Below are positions 22,649 through 29,230 of a DNA stretch of 29,230 nt, piece by piece. Both the position numbers and the translations under genes were made by a program. The notes beneath the pieces are model-generated. The model was not told where the DNA came from and ran no database searches. It saw nothing but the letters and a program-made list of their open reading frames with translations. The number at the start of each line of letters is the position of its first letter. Position 1 is the stretch's first letter. Source of the DNA: CAZTVF01 sp964616985 (GTDB lineage: Bacteria; Planctomycetota; Phycisphaerae; SM23-33); the NCBI GenBank assembly GCA_964616985.1, contig CAZTVF010000068.1, forward strand, positions 1 to 29,230, given 5' to 3'.

Positions 22649-25312
22649 TTACACCAAACCCACGAGCTTTCGCCAGACCCATTCGACAGTCAGCACGCAC
22701 ACCAGCAGGGCGAGGATCCAGCGGGCGTCCCAGAGGCGCCATTCGCTTTCGCGCGGGTCGACGCGTTTCTTCAACGTCATCTGCTGGAAGAATTCCTCAA
22801 AGTCGGTGAAGCTGCGGTACTCGCCTCCCGTGGCGGCGGCCAGGTGGCGGAGGAACGTCTCGTTCTGCGAGAGGTACTTCAACTCGGGATCGTCCTGCAC
22901 GATGACCACCTCGGGCGAGGCCACCTGCGGGTCATCCTTCAAGCGGAAGCTCACCGCCGCCGGGGGCAGGTTGCCGAATTCGCAGCGGGCGACCGACGCG
23001 TCCGGTCGCACGACCAGAGCGTTGGCCTCGGCGATGACCTTGCCCTCGCTGACGGCCTCGACCGTGCCGGCCCCGCCGGTGACCCACACCTGCAGGCCGT
23101 CGGTGGCGCTGAACGTCCGCTGGTCGAGGGCGAGCGCGGGCTTCTTCTCGGCCGCCGGGACGGCGATGCCGCCTTCGACCGCCCAGGTCACCATGGCCAG
23201 GTACATCTGCCCGTGGGCGGCCAGGGCCGTGGGGTTCAATGCCTTCCACAGCTGATCGGTGTCGATCATCAGCGTCTTGCCCTTGCCCGCGAAGCGGCAG
23301 GAAACCAGCGGCTGCCCGGTGTCCTTCGACGTCATCAGCACCTGCGTGCCCGCCTCCAAGGCCGGCCAAGTCAGGCGGGCGCCCGCCTCGACCTTGCCCG
23401 CAAGCCGCCGCGTGATCGGGTGCAGCAGGCCCGCCTCGCTGAGGCGAAGCTCCTTGATGTCCTCGAACTTCGACGCCGGCTGCGTGGCCGCCGATGCGCC
23501 GCGTGGCTGCACCGGCAGCAGGGCCTCGGCGTCGGCAAGGTGCGGCACGGGATCGGCCACGCCGTTGCCCAGGAAGCACACGGTCTTGCCCTTTTCCTCC
23601 ACCAGCTTGCGGAGGGCGTCCCAGTCGGCGGCGGACAGGGCGTCGTCGGGCAGTTCGCCCAGCACGATGAGGTCGTACGTGGCCAGGGCGGCGGCGTTGT
23701 CGGGCCAAGAGCCCTTCTGCACGCCGCGCTTCAGGACGGGCTCTTTCTGCGTCAGCAGGATGATCGGGTTGAGGTCGATGTAGTCCAGCCTCTGGAAGAT
23801 GTTCAGGGCGAAACGCGTCTCCCACCGCGGCTTCCAGTCGACCAGCAGGACCTTCACCTTGTCGTCGCGGACGTTGACGACGAAGTCGGCGGAGTTGTTC
23901 TCCAGCGGGAAGGCCTCGCCCGGCGTGGCCGCGATGCGGGCGGTGTAGCGGAACAGGCCCGTCTCGGCCGGCGTGAAGCTGATGGCGAGGGCCTGCTGCG
24001 GTTCATCGGCGCGAACCTCGGTCTCGACCATGGCCACGCGGATGTTGTTCTTGAGGATCTCCAACTGCACGTTCGTTGTGTCGCGGAGCACGGCCTTGAT
24101 TGGGACGCGGACGTTGACGGGGCTTCCCTTGGCGGCGAAGGGCGGGGCGGTGACGTCGAGGATGGCGATGTCGTACGGCTCGCCGGCCGTGCCGGCGGCA
24201 GCGGCGTACAGCGGCACCTGCTTCTGGGCCATCGCCTGCTCGACGGCGGCGGGGCTGCGTCCGCTGAGGTCGCGGCCGTCGCCGAAATAGATCACGGCCG
24301 AGAGGGGGAAGTCGGCGTCGATCTTGTCCTTGGTGATGGATTCGAGCCGGCCCAGGATATCGGTGGCGCCCGCAGCAGGGGCGAGATCGGCGAGGTTGAA
24401 GTCGCCCGCGGCGGCGCGGTCGCCGCGATTGAGCGAGACGAACTGGAAGTACTGGTCGCGGGCCAGCTGCGGCAACGACTTCTGGGCCGCGGCCAGCTTG
24501 CCCGTCACCAGCTGGAGGCGCTTCTTGGCGCGGATGGCGGCGGCATCATTCTTGAGCGTCTCGCCGCCGGCGGCGATGTCGGCCAAGTCCTTCGCGCCCT
24601 GCAGGTCCAGCAGGCGGTTGCCCAGGTCGCCGCACTTGTCGCAGAACTGGCTGTACGCCTTCTTGCCGGGGTTCTTGTCGGCCGAGAAGAAGACCTTCAC
24701 CTCGTTGCGGAGCTGCGAGACTTCCTGGGTGAGATCGACGAACTTCTTCTTAGGTTCATCGGCCAGGGCGGGAGCGGCGGGAGTAAGCTCGCCGAACTTA
24801 TCGAAGTTTTCCAGCAGGCGGTCCTGGCTCTTGCCGGCCCGCTCCCAGAAGGTGTTGGACGAGCGGTCGGCCGTGCGGGCGTACGCCTCGAAGGCCCGCA
24901 TCTGCTCCGACACGCCCGACATCAGGCGGGCCATGTGGTAGTAGGTGTCGCCCTGGCCCATCTCGTGCCCGGCCAGACGGCGGGCGAGGTGCAGCGCGGC
25001 GTCGTCGGTCAGGGCGTTGTCGGCGGTGGACATGCTCAGCGAGTCGTCAACGAGCATGAGCACACGGCCGGGGTACGTCAGCACCTGGCGACGGACGAGG
25101 CTGGGGCGAAAGGCCAGGAACACGAGCATGGCGATCAGGAAGATGCGCAGCGCCAGCAGCACCAGCTGGCTGGGGCGCGCGACATTCTTGAACTGCACGC
25201 GATACAGCCACCATCCAGCCGCAGCCGCCAGCGGCAACAACGCCAGCAGCCACCAGGCCGACAGGCCCGCGGCGAATCGCAATGCATATTCTATGGATTC
25301 AGTCGGTTTCAC
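22649..25312 (-). CDS. VWA-like membrane protein with helical insertion and GATase1-like domain
   Basis: 887 residues. The start is GTG at 25312 (begins MKPTESIEYALRF) behind a poor ribosome site. Two membrane helices lie at about 16-37 and 50-69, and a last one near the C-terminus (WILALLVCVLTVEWVW). VLMLVDDSLSMS gives a MIDAS-type DxSxS (Asp89, Ser91, Ser93). Instead of continuing the VWA fold, a helical segment of roughly 180 residues follows, with a CDKC motif, before the fold resumes at SAVIYFGDGRDLSG. Next come Ig-like strands, then a class I glutamine-amidotransferase-like domain (VLLVDWKPRWETRF, LIVLGELPDDALS, GKTVCFLGNGVADP) without a clear catalytic Cys-His-Glu. An AATQPAS linker is present. 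Part of the MoxR operon; probably displays its domains in the periplasm. Confidence 0.75.
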   Translation of the reverse strand: MKPTESIEYALRFAAGLSAWWLLALLPLAAAAGWWLYRVQFKNVARPSQLVLLALRIFLIAMLVFLAFRPSLVRRQVLTYPGRVLMLVDDSLSMSTADNALTDDAALHLARRLAGHEMGQGDTYYHMARLMSGVSEQMRAFEAYARTADRSSNTFWERAGKSQDRLLENFDKFGELTPAAPALADEPKKKFVDLTQEVSQLRNEVKVFFSADKNPGKKAYSQFCDKCGDLGNRLLDLQGAKDLADIAAGGETLKNDAAAIRAKKRLQLVTGKLAAAQKSLPQLARDQYFQFVSLNRGDRAAAGDFNLADLAPAAGATDILGRLESITKDKIDADFPLSAVIYFGDGRDLSGRSPAAVEQAMAQKQVPLYAAAAGTAGEPYDIAILDVTAPPFAAKGSPVNVRVPIKAVLRDTTNVQLEILKNNIRVAMVETEVRADEPQQALAISFTPAETGLFRYTARIAATPGEAFPLENNSADFVVNVRDDKVKVLLVDWKPRWETRFALNIFQRLDYIDLNPIILLTQKEPVLKRGVQKGSWPDNAAALATYDLIVLGELPDDALSAADWDALRKLVEEKGKTVCFLGNGVADPVPHLADAEALLPVQPRGASAATQPASKFEDIKELRLSEAGLLHPITRRLAGKVEAGARLTWPALEAGTQVLMTSKDTGQPLVSCRFAGKGKTLMIDTDQLWKALNPTALAAHGQMYLAMVTWAVEGGIAVPAAEKKPALALDQRTFSATDGLQVWVTGGAGTVEAVSEGKVIAEANALVVRPDASVARCEFGNLPPAAVSFRLKDDPQVASPEVVIVQDDPELKYLSQNETFLRHLAAATGGEYRSFTDFEEFFQQMTLKKRVDPRESEWRLWDARWILALLVCVLTVEWVWRKLVGLV

Positions 25313-25317
25313 GTTTC

Positions 25318-25349
25318 TTCAATCCGTATCAACTTCAATCCGTATCAAC
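25318..25349. repeat. Perfect 16-bp tandem duplication
   Basis: TTCAATCCGTATCAAC occurs at 25318-25333 and again, without a gap, at 25334-25349, immediately upstream of the GTG start at 25312. It may be a recent slippage duplication or a pair of binding sites. Confidence 0.8.
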
Positions 25350-25364
25350 ATCCGCTACCGTAGG

Positions 25365-25457
25365 GTGTGCAGGTTCTTGAGCGAAGCGAAAGGTTCTGCA
25401 CACGGGACACGATCTCCCGTGTGCAGAGCCCTCGCCTGCGGCGAGGAACCTGCACAC
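25365..25457. repeat. REP/BIME-like pair of inverted 43-bp hairpin units
   Basis: Two 43-bp units (25365-25407 and, inverted, 25415-25457) are separated by 7 bp. Each starts with GTGTGCAG and contains CTGCACAC near its other end, so each unit can fold on itself. The whole 93 bp can also fold end to end: 12 bp outer stem 25365-25376 with 25446-25457, 13 bp inner stem 25395-25407 with 25415-25427. The right unit has an extra perfect CTCGCC/GGCGAG hairpin (25431-25445). The middle parts of the two units differ. It adjoins the stop codon of the BatA-like gene. Confidence 0.8.
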
Positions 25458-27590
25458 CTACACAAACCTTCTCTGCATCAACATCTCGCCAATCAGCAGG
25501 GCGATCATGGCGACGATGGCCCAGTGGTACCATTCACTGGAGGAGCGGCTGGCCTTGAGAACCTCGTCCAGCTGCGCCCAGTCGGCGACTTCGACCAGTC
25601 CCATGCGGTCGACAATCGTTTTCTTCACGGGGGCGTCCATCGGCGTCAGGTCGCTGTCGACCCGCTGGCCTTGGATGCCGTAGAACGCGCGGGCGGCGCC
25701 CTCGGCGCGGGCCACCAGCATGCTGCCCAGGCCCGTGACATCGGCGCCGTCGGGGATGATCGCCGCTGCGCCGCCGGCCTTGAGCTCGGTCACCGGCACA
25801 GCCGCCGGCTCGCGGCCTTCCATGGCGAAGGTCACGCCGCGGACACTCTCGGGGGCGGCAAGGCGGATGCGGATGGGCTGGCGGCGGCCGACCGTGCGGG
25901 GATAGTCGTTCCCGCTGGCGGCCTCGGTGAACATGCGGAAGATCATCGGCAGGAAGAACTCGCGCGCGACGAGGTTGTTGCCGCGCCCGGACAGGCCCGA
26001 CGCCAGCAGCACCGTGCAGCCCAGGTCGCCGCGGCGAGAAACCATGTACGGCGTGCGATCGGAGAAGCGTGCCAGCACGGCCGAGTTGGCGGGCGTGTCG
26101 CCCACTTCCCACCAGCGGAAGAAACGCGAGTTGGAGATGTCGCCATCCTCGTCGGTCTCAAAAGGCCTCATCGCCTCGGCGCCGAACTCGTTGCGGGCCA
26201 GCGAGACAAAACGCTCGCCGCCAAGCTCTTCGATGTGCAGGCGGGCCAGCGGCGCCGGCAGCAGGCCGTTGCGGCCCAGCAGGTCGTTCCACGCGCCGGC
26301 GTCGATACTGTTGCCGTCGGCGGCCAGCACGAGCCCGCCGCCGGCGGCGACATAGTCGTTCAGTTGCCCCGCCAATTCGGCCGACAGCGCCTTGCCCCCG
26401 TCGAGCAGGACGACGTCGGCGCCGGCGAGGACCTTGGCGTCCACGGCGGCGTCGCACAGCGTGAAGTTCAGCGGCCCCATCGCGAAGATCGGCAGGCCCT
26501 CGGCGTCTAAATTCTTTTCCACCTGGGCCGCCACGCGGAGGAACTCCCACGCGCTGTCGAGCTTGCCCGAACGGGCCTTGTCGCGAAGCACGAGCACGCT
26601 CAGCTTGTCGCAAACCTCCACGCCGGCCGACATCGTGTTGTCGTATTCCAGGGCGTCAGCGGCCAGGCGGGCGGTGACGTAGTGCGGGCCGGCCGCGTCG
26701 AACTTCACGTCCGTCTGCACCCACGCTTCCTGCCCGGGCAGCAGCGACACCGATTCCTTGGCGAAGAACCTGCCGTCGAGCAGGATCTCCACGTCGCGCT
26801 CCTGCACGGGGTCGGCCGAGCAGTTCTTGATGGCCGTGAACACCCGCAGCGGATGGTGGGCCAGCACCCGCTGGCCGGCGAAACGCACGCTGGTGACGGC
26901 CAGGTTCGTCCGGTCCTCCAGCGGCGGATTGATCCAATACGCCTTGGCCGTGCGGTCATTGGGCAGTACGACGCGCTCGGAGCCCTTCCACGTCAGGGCC
27001 TGATCGTCGGCCAGGATGTTCATCTCGATGCGGCGGTCGCCACCCTTCGCCGTCACCGCCTCCAGGGCCTTGGCCAGCGAGGCCGACGACTCGCTGGGCT
27101 TGAGCGTGTCCAGCACCTCGGCCGTCTTTTCGGGCGTGGTGATCGTGCCGCTCTCGACGACCCAGTGCGGGTTCTCGTCGGCCAGGTACAGCGACCACAT
27201 TTCCCCGCCGGCCCAGCTGGCGGTGAGGTTCTTCAAGGCCGCGATGCCGCGGGCCCAGCGCGTCTGGTCCTTGGCCCCGGCGTGCATGCTGTACGAACCA
27301 TCGACGACGATCACGTGGTGGATGCCGCTGCCGGAGACCTCGCCGCTCTTGTCGCTGGAGGCCGGCCGCGAAAATGCCAGCACGATCGCCAGGCACGCCA
27401 GCACCCGCAGGGCCAGCAGGATGATCTGGTCGAGATAGAGCTTCTTCCGCAGGCGGTCCAGGGCCCGCTCCAGGATGTAGTTGGCGCCCCAGGTCACCTT
27501 CAGCGAACGGTATCGCATGAGGTAATAGATGATGATGGGTATCGCACCCAGCACCAGCGCCCACAGGATGGAGGGGTTCAGAAACTGCAT
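25458..27590 (-). CDS. BatA-like membrane protein with VWA domain
   Basis: 710 residues. The N-terminus (MQFLNPSILWALVLGAIPII, then YRSLKVTWGANYIL) is the aerotolerance-regulator/BatA N-terminal motif with helices at about 6-24 and 54-73. HVIVVDGSYSMHAG is a MIDAS DxSxS (Asp97, Ser99, Ser101) opening a VWA domain. A CARDB-like sandwich follows (about 240-345). Next is a GATase1-like domain (LSVLVLRDKARSG, ADVVLLDGGKALS, GGGLVLAADGNS), then a further beta-rich part and a C-terminal helix (WAIVAMIALLIGEMLM). The gene begins 10 bp after the DUF58 stop. Its own TAG falls at the outer edge of the REP-like repeat. It probably presents a metal-dependent adhesion domain to MoxR-dependent partners. 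Confidence 0.8.
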   Translation of the reverse strand: MQFLNPSILWALVLGAIPIIIYYLMRYRSLKVTWGANYILERALDRLRKKLYLDQIILLALRVLACLAIVLAFSRPASSDKSGEVSGSGIHHVIVVDGSYSMHAGAKDQTRWARGIAALKNLTASWAGGEMWSLYLADENPHWVVESGTITTPEKTAEVLDTLKPSESSASLAKALEAVTAKGGDRRIEMNILADDQALTWKGSERVVLPNDRTAKAYWINPPLEDRTNLAVTSVRFAGQRVLAHHPLRVFTAIKNCSADPVQERDVEILLDGRFFAKESVSLLPGQEAWVQTDVKFDAAGPHYVTARLAADALEYDNTMSAGVEVCDKLSVLVLRDKARSGKLDSAWEFLRVAAQVEKNLDAEGLPIFAMGPLNFTLCDAAVDAKVLAGADVVLLDGGKALSAELAGQLNDYVAAGGGLVLAADGNSIDAGAWNDLLGRNGLLPAPLARLHIEELGGERFVSLARNEFGAEAMRPFETDEDGDISNSRFFRWWEVGDTPANSAVLARFSDRTPYMVSRRGDLGCTVLLASGLSGRGNNLVAREFFLPMIFRMFTEAASGNDYPRTVGRRQPIRIRLAAPESVRGVTFAMEGREPAAVPVTELKAGGAAAIIPDGADVTGLGSMLVARAEGAARAFYGIQGQRVDSDLTPMDAPVKKTIVDRMGLVEVADWAQLDEVLKASRSSSEWYHWAIVAMIALLIGEMLMQRRFV

Positions 27591-27600
27591 CAGAGCCTAT

Positions 27601-28524
27601 CTATTTCGCAATCTCGCTTCGGAACGCGATGTACTCCGAGAGCACCTTCTCGACGTGCTCCTCGGTCCGCGTGGACACGAAGTGAACGTTGTATCGCTTC
27701 GACCAGGACTTCCAGTCGTCCAGCACGGCCTGGTATTCCTCGTGGTAGATCTTCTTCAGCGGCACGGTGTCGATGCGGTGCTTGACCGACGGGTTCTCCA
27801 GGCAGTGGAACTGCACCCAGCGGTTGAAGGGGAAATCCTCCTCCATCGGGTCGCGCAGCTGGATCACCAGCACCTCGTGCCCCTGGGCGCACAGCCGGGC
27901 CAGCTCGCGCTGGATCGGCTTGGGGTCGAACATCAGGTCCGACACGAGCACGACCATCCCCTTGGGCTCGCCGCGGTCGAGGATCGTCCGCAGGCAGACG
28001 CCCAGGTTGTCTTTGGCCGCCGCCGCGCGGGACGCCAGCGCCCGCAGGATGGCCACCAGGTGCGTGTCGGTCGACTTCACCGGCAGCCACATCGTCTGAT
28101 CCTGCGCCGCCAGCACCGCCCCCACCGAGTCGCCCTTGTTCATCACCAGGTACGCCAGGCAGGCGGCCATGCGGCAGGCGTGAAAATACTTGCTCGGCAG
28201 GCCGTTGGACGCCTGCAGCATCGAGGCGCTGCGATCGACGACCAGGCGGACGCGAAGGGCCGTCTGCTCGAGGTACCGCTTCACGTAGAAGCGGTCGTGC
28301 CGGGCCGACACCTTCCAGTCGATGTGCTTCAGCGGGTCGCCCGGCTGGTAGTTCTTGTGGTGGTCGAACTGGTCGCCGTAGCCCTTGCGCTTGGAGCGGT
28401 GGGCGCCGTGGAGCATGCCCTGCACCATGCGGCGGGCGTACAGCTCCAGGTGCTTCAGCGAGTCCTTCGCCTCGGGCGAGAGGATCTCGTCGATCGCGTA
28501 GACGTTGTTCGACGCCTTGGCCAC
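27601..28524 (-). CDS. DUF58 domain protein (VWA-type)
   Basis: 307 residues. The start codon is GTG at 28524, 3 bp after the moxR stop, as expected for translationally coupled genes. The family core is plain: NYQPGDPLKHIDWKVSAR, then FYVKRYLEQTALRVRLVVD, with the VWA-like metal site DRSASM (Asp97, Ser99, Ser101). VVLVSDLMFDP supplies the second metal-site loop. No signal peptide or membrane helix is seen, so it is cytoplasmic or peripheral. DUF58 proteins are almost always encoded with a MoxR ATPase and are believed to be its adaptor or substrate. In this operon it links the ATPase to the membrane VWA proteins. Confidence 0.93.
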   Translation of the reverse strand: MAKASNNVYAIDEILSPEAKDSLKHLELYARRMVQGMLHGAHRSKRKGYGDQFDHHKNYQPGDPLKHIDWKVSARHDRFYVKRYLEQTALRVRLVVDRSASMLQASNGLPSKYFHACRMAACLAYLVMNKGDSVGAVLAAQDQTMWLPVKSTDTHLVAILRALASRAAAAKDNLGVCLRTILDRGEPKGMVVLVSDLMFDPKPIQRELARLCAQGHEVLVIQLRDPMEEDFPFNRWVQFHCLENPSVKHRIDTVPLKKIYHEEYQAVLDDWKSWSKRYNVHFVSTRTEEHVEKVLSEYIAFRSEIAK

Positions 28525-28527
28525 GCG

Positions 28528-29230
28528 TTACACCCTCACGGCCGTCCGGTCGGCCGGGGCGGGCACGGCCTGGAGGATCTTCTCGATCACCATGTCCGAG
28601 GTGATGCCCTCGGAGATGGCGGCGTAGTTGGTGATGATGCGGTGGCGAAGCACGGGCTTGGCGATGGCGTGGATGTCGGCCGTCGTGATGTGAGGCCGCC
28701 CGTTGAAGAACGCCTGGGCCTTGGCGCCCAGGATGAGGTTCTGGCACGCGCGGGGCCCGGCGCCCCAGGCCACCCATTCCTTGGCGTAGGGAAGGCAGTA
28801 GTCCTTGGAGATTCGCGTCGCCTGCACGAGGCGGACGACATAGTCGTACAGGTCATCGCGGACGAGCACTTCGCGGACGATCCGCTGGTACCGCAGGATG
28901 ATCTCGCCGTCCATGACGGTCTGGGGGTCGTCGCGATAATTGGTCGTCGTGCGCTTGAGGACCTCGATCTCGTCGAGCGTCTCGGGGTAATCGATGTTGA
29001 TGAGGTACATGAAGCGGTCCAGCTGCGCCTCGGGCAGGTTGTACGTGCCTTCCTGCTCGATGGGGTTCTGCGTGGCCAGCACGAAGAACGGCAGCGACAG
29101 CTTGTACCGCTTGTTGCCCGCGGTGACCTGCTTTTCCTGCATGGCCTCCAGCAAGGCGGCCTGTGTCTTGGGCGGAGTGCGGTTGATCTCGTCAGCCAGC
29201 AGCATGTTGGCGAAGATCGGCCCGTGGATG
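28528..29230 (-). CDS. MoxR-family AAA+ ATPase, C-terminal 233 residues (5' end beyond the window)
   Basis: The visible part begins IHGPIFANMLLADEINRTPP, so the Walker A region lies outside. Walker B is LLADEINR, sensor 1 is FVLATQNPIEQEG, and the arginine-finger region is LPEAQLDRFMY. The C-terminal lid has the MoxR pattern WGAGPRACQNLILGAKAQAF and RHRIITNY. MoxR ATPases act as chaperone-like remodelers of VWA-containing partners. The gene heads the minus-strand run of DUF58, BatA-like, VWA/GATase and giant membrane genes, which is the classical MoxR neighbourhood. The stop codon TAA (28528-28530) is 3 bp from the next start. The promoter is not in the window. Confidence 0.95.
   Translation of the reverse strand, partial: IHGPIFANMLLADEINRTPPKTQAALLEAMQEKQVTAGNKRYKLSLPFFVLATQNPIEQEGTYNLPEAQLDRFMYLINIDYPETLDEIEVLKRTTTNYRDDPQTVMDGEIILRYQRIVREVLVRDDLYDYVVRLVQATRISKDYCLPYAKEWVAWGAGPRACQNLILGAKAQAFFNGRPHITTADIHAIAKPVLRHRIITNYAAISEGITSDMVIEKILQAVPAPADRTAVRV

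Noticed and set aside
18667..22809. A 1380-codon open frame on the plus strand
   Set aside because: Antisense shadow of the 1434-residue membrane protein gene, same reason; no recognisable motif.
22631..25363. A 910-codon open frame on the plus strand
   Set aside because: Antisense shadow of the VWA/GATase gene; the real gene has helices, a MIDAS motif and operon spacing.
1..29230. tRNA or rRNA genes, integrase, transposase
   Set aside because: Nothing resembling them was seen on either strand; the repeat-flanked segments carry no recombinase of their own.

Overview
The window is high-GC DNA (roughly two thirds G+C in the large genes, judged by eye) from a bacterium that looks like a planctomycete, most probably of the class Phycisphaerae. 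This rests on three things. Low-complexity Thr/Gln/Arg/Pro/Ala linkers of the ATQP/TTRP type occur in several proteins. There is a MoxR-DUF58-VWA operon with very large secreted or membrane proteins. Exported GH123-like and propeller proteins are also present. No rRNA or tRNA gene is present, so the lineage is an inference.

Left part (1-4153): the 5' part of pgi (minus strand), thiS, a decayed 3' fragment of a GxxExxxY-family gene, purQ, a low-GC two-TM zinc-ribbon gene lying between two inverted copies of a heptanucleotide repeat, and polX (minus strand). Middle (4264-9797): a 1464-residue AsmA-like membrane-anchored protein and a zinc-independent MDR-type oxidoreductase, both plus strand.

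Middle right (9812-17154): a minus-strand group of exported proteins. It holds a seven- or eight-bladed Reg_prop beta-propeller, a 1267-residue CBM9-like plus GH123-like putative glycosidase, and a 571-residue paralogue of the glycosidase that lacks the catalytic barrel. Between the propeller gene and the next operon, 16753-17167 is noncoding. It holds two inverted arrays of another heptanucleotide repeat around a decayed gene fragment.

Right part (17168-29230): one minus-strand operon, read from the right edge: moxR (5' end outside the window), DUF58/VWA, a BatA-like VWA membrane protein, a second VWA/GATase1-like membrane protein with a large helical insertion, a 1434-residue three-TM protein related in layout to DUF4175 proteins, and an exported terpenoid-cyclase-fold repeat protein. 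MoxR ATPases of this kind act as chaperones on partners carrying VWA domains. Here three VWA proteins, a giant Ig/coiled-coil membrane protein and an exported alpha/alpha-barrel protein follow, which suggests one envelope-spanning assembly or stress machine.

The most unusual material is the small repeats. A 9-bp-period array, two different 7-bp-period arrays (both in inverted pairs) and a REP/BIME-like double hairpin occur in one 29-kb window. Most sit within a few bases of a stop codon, and three enclose or abut low-GC gene fragments or an accessory gene.
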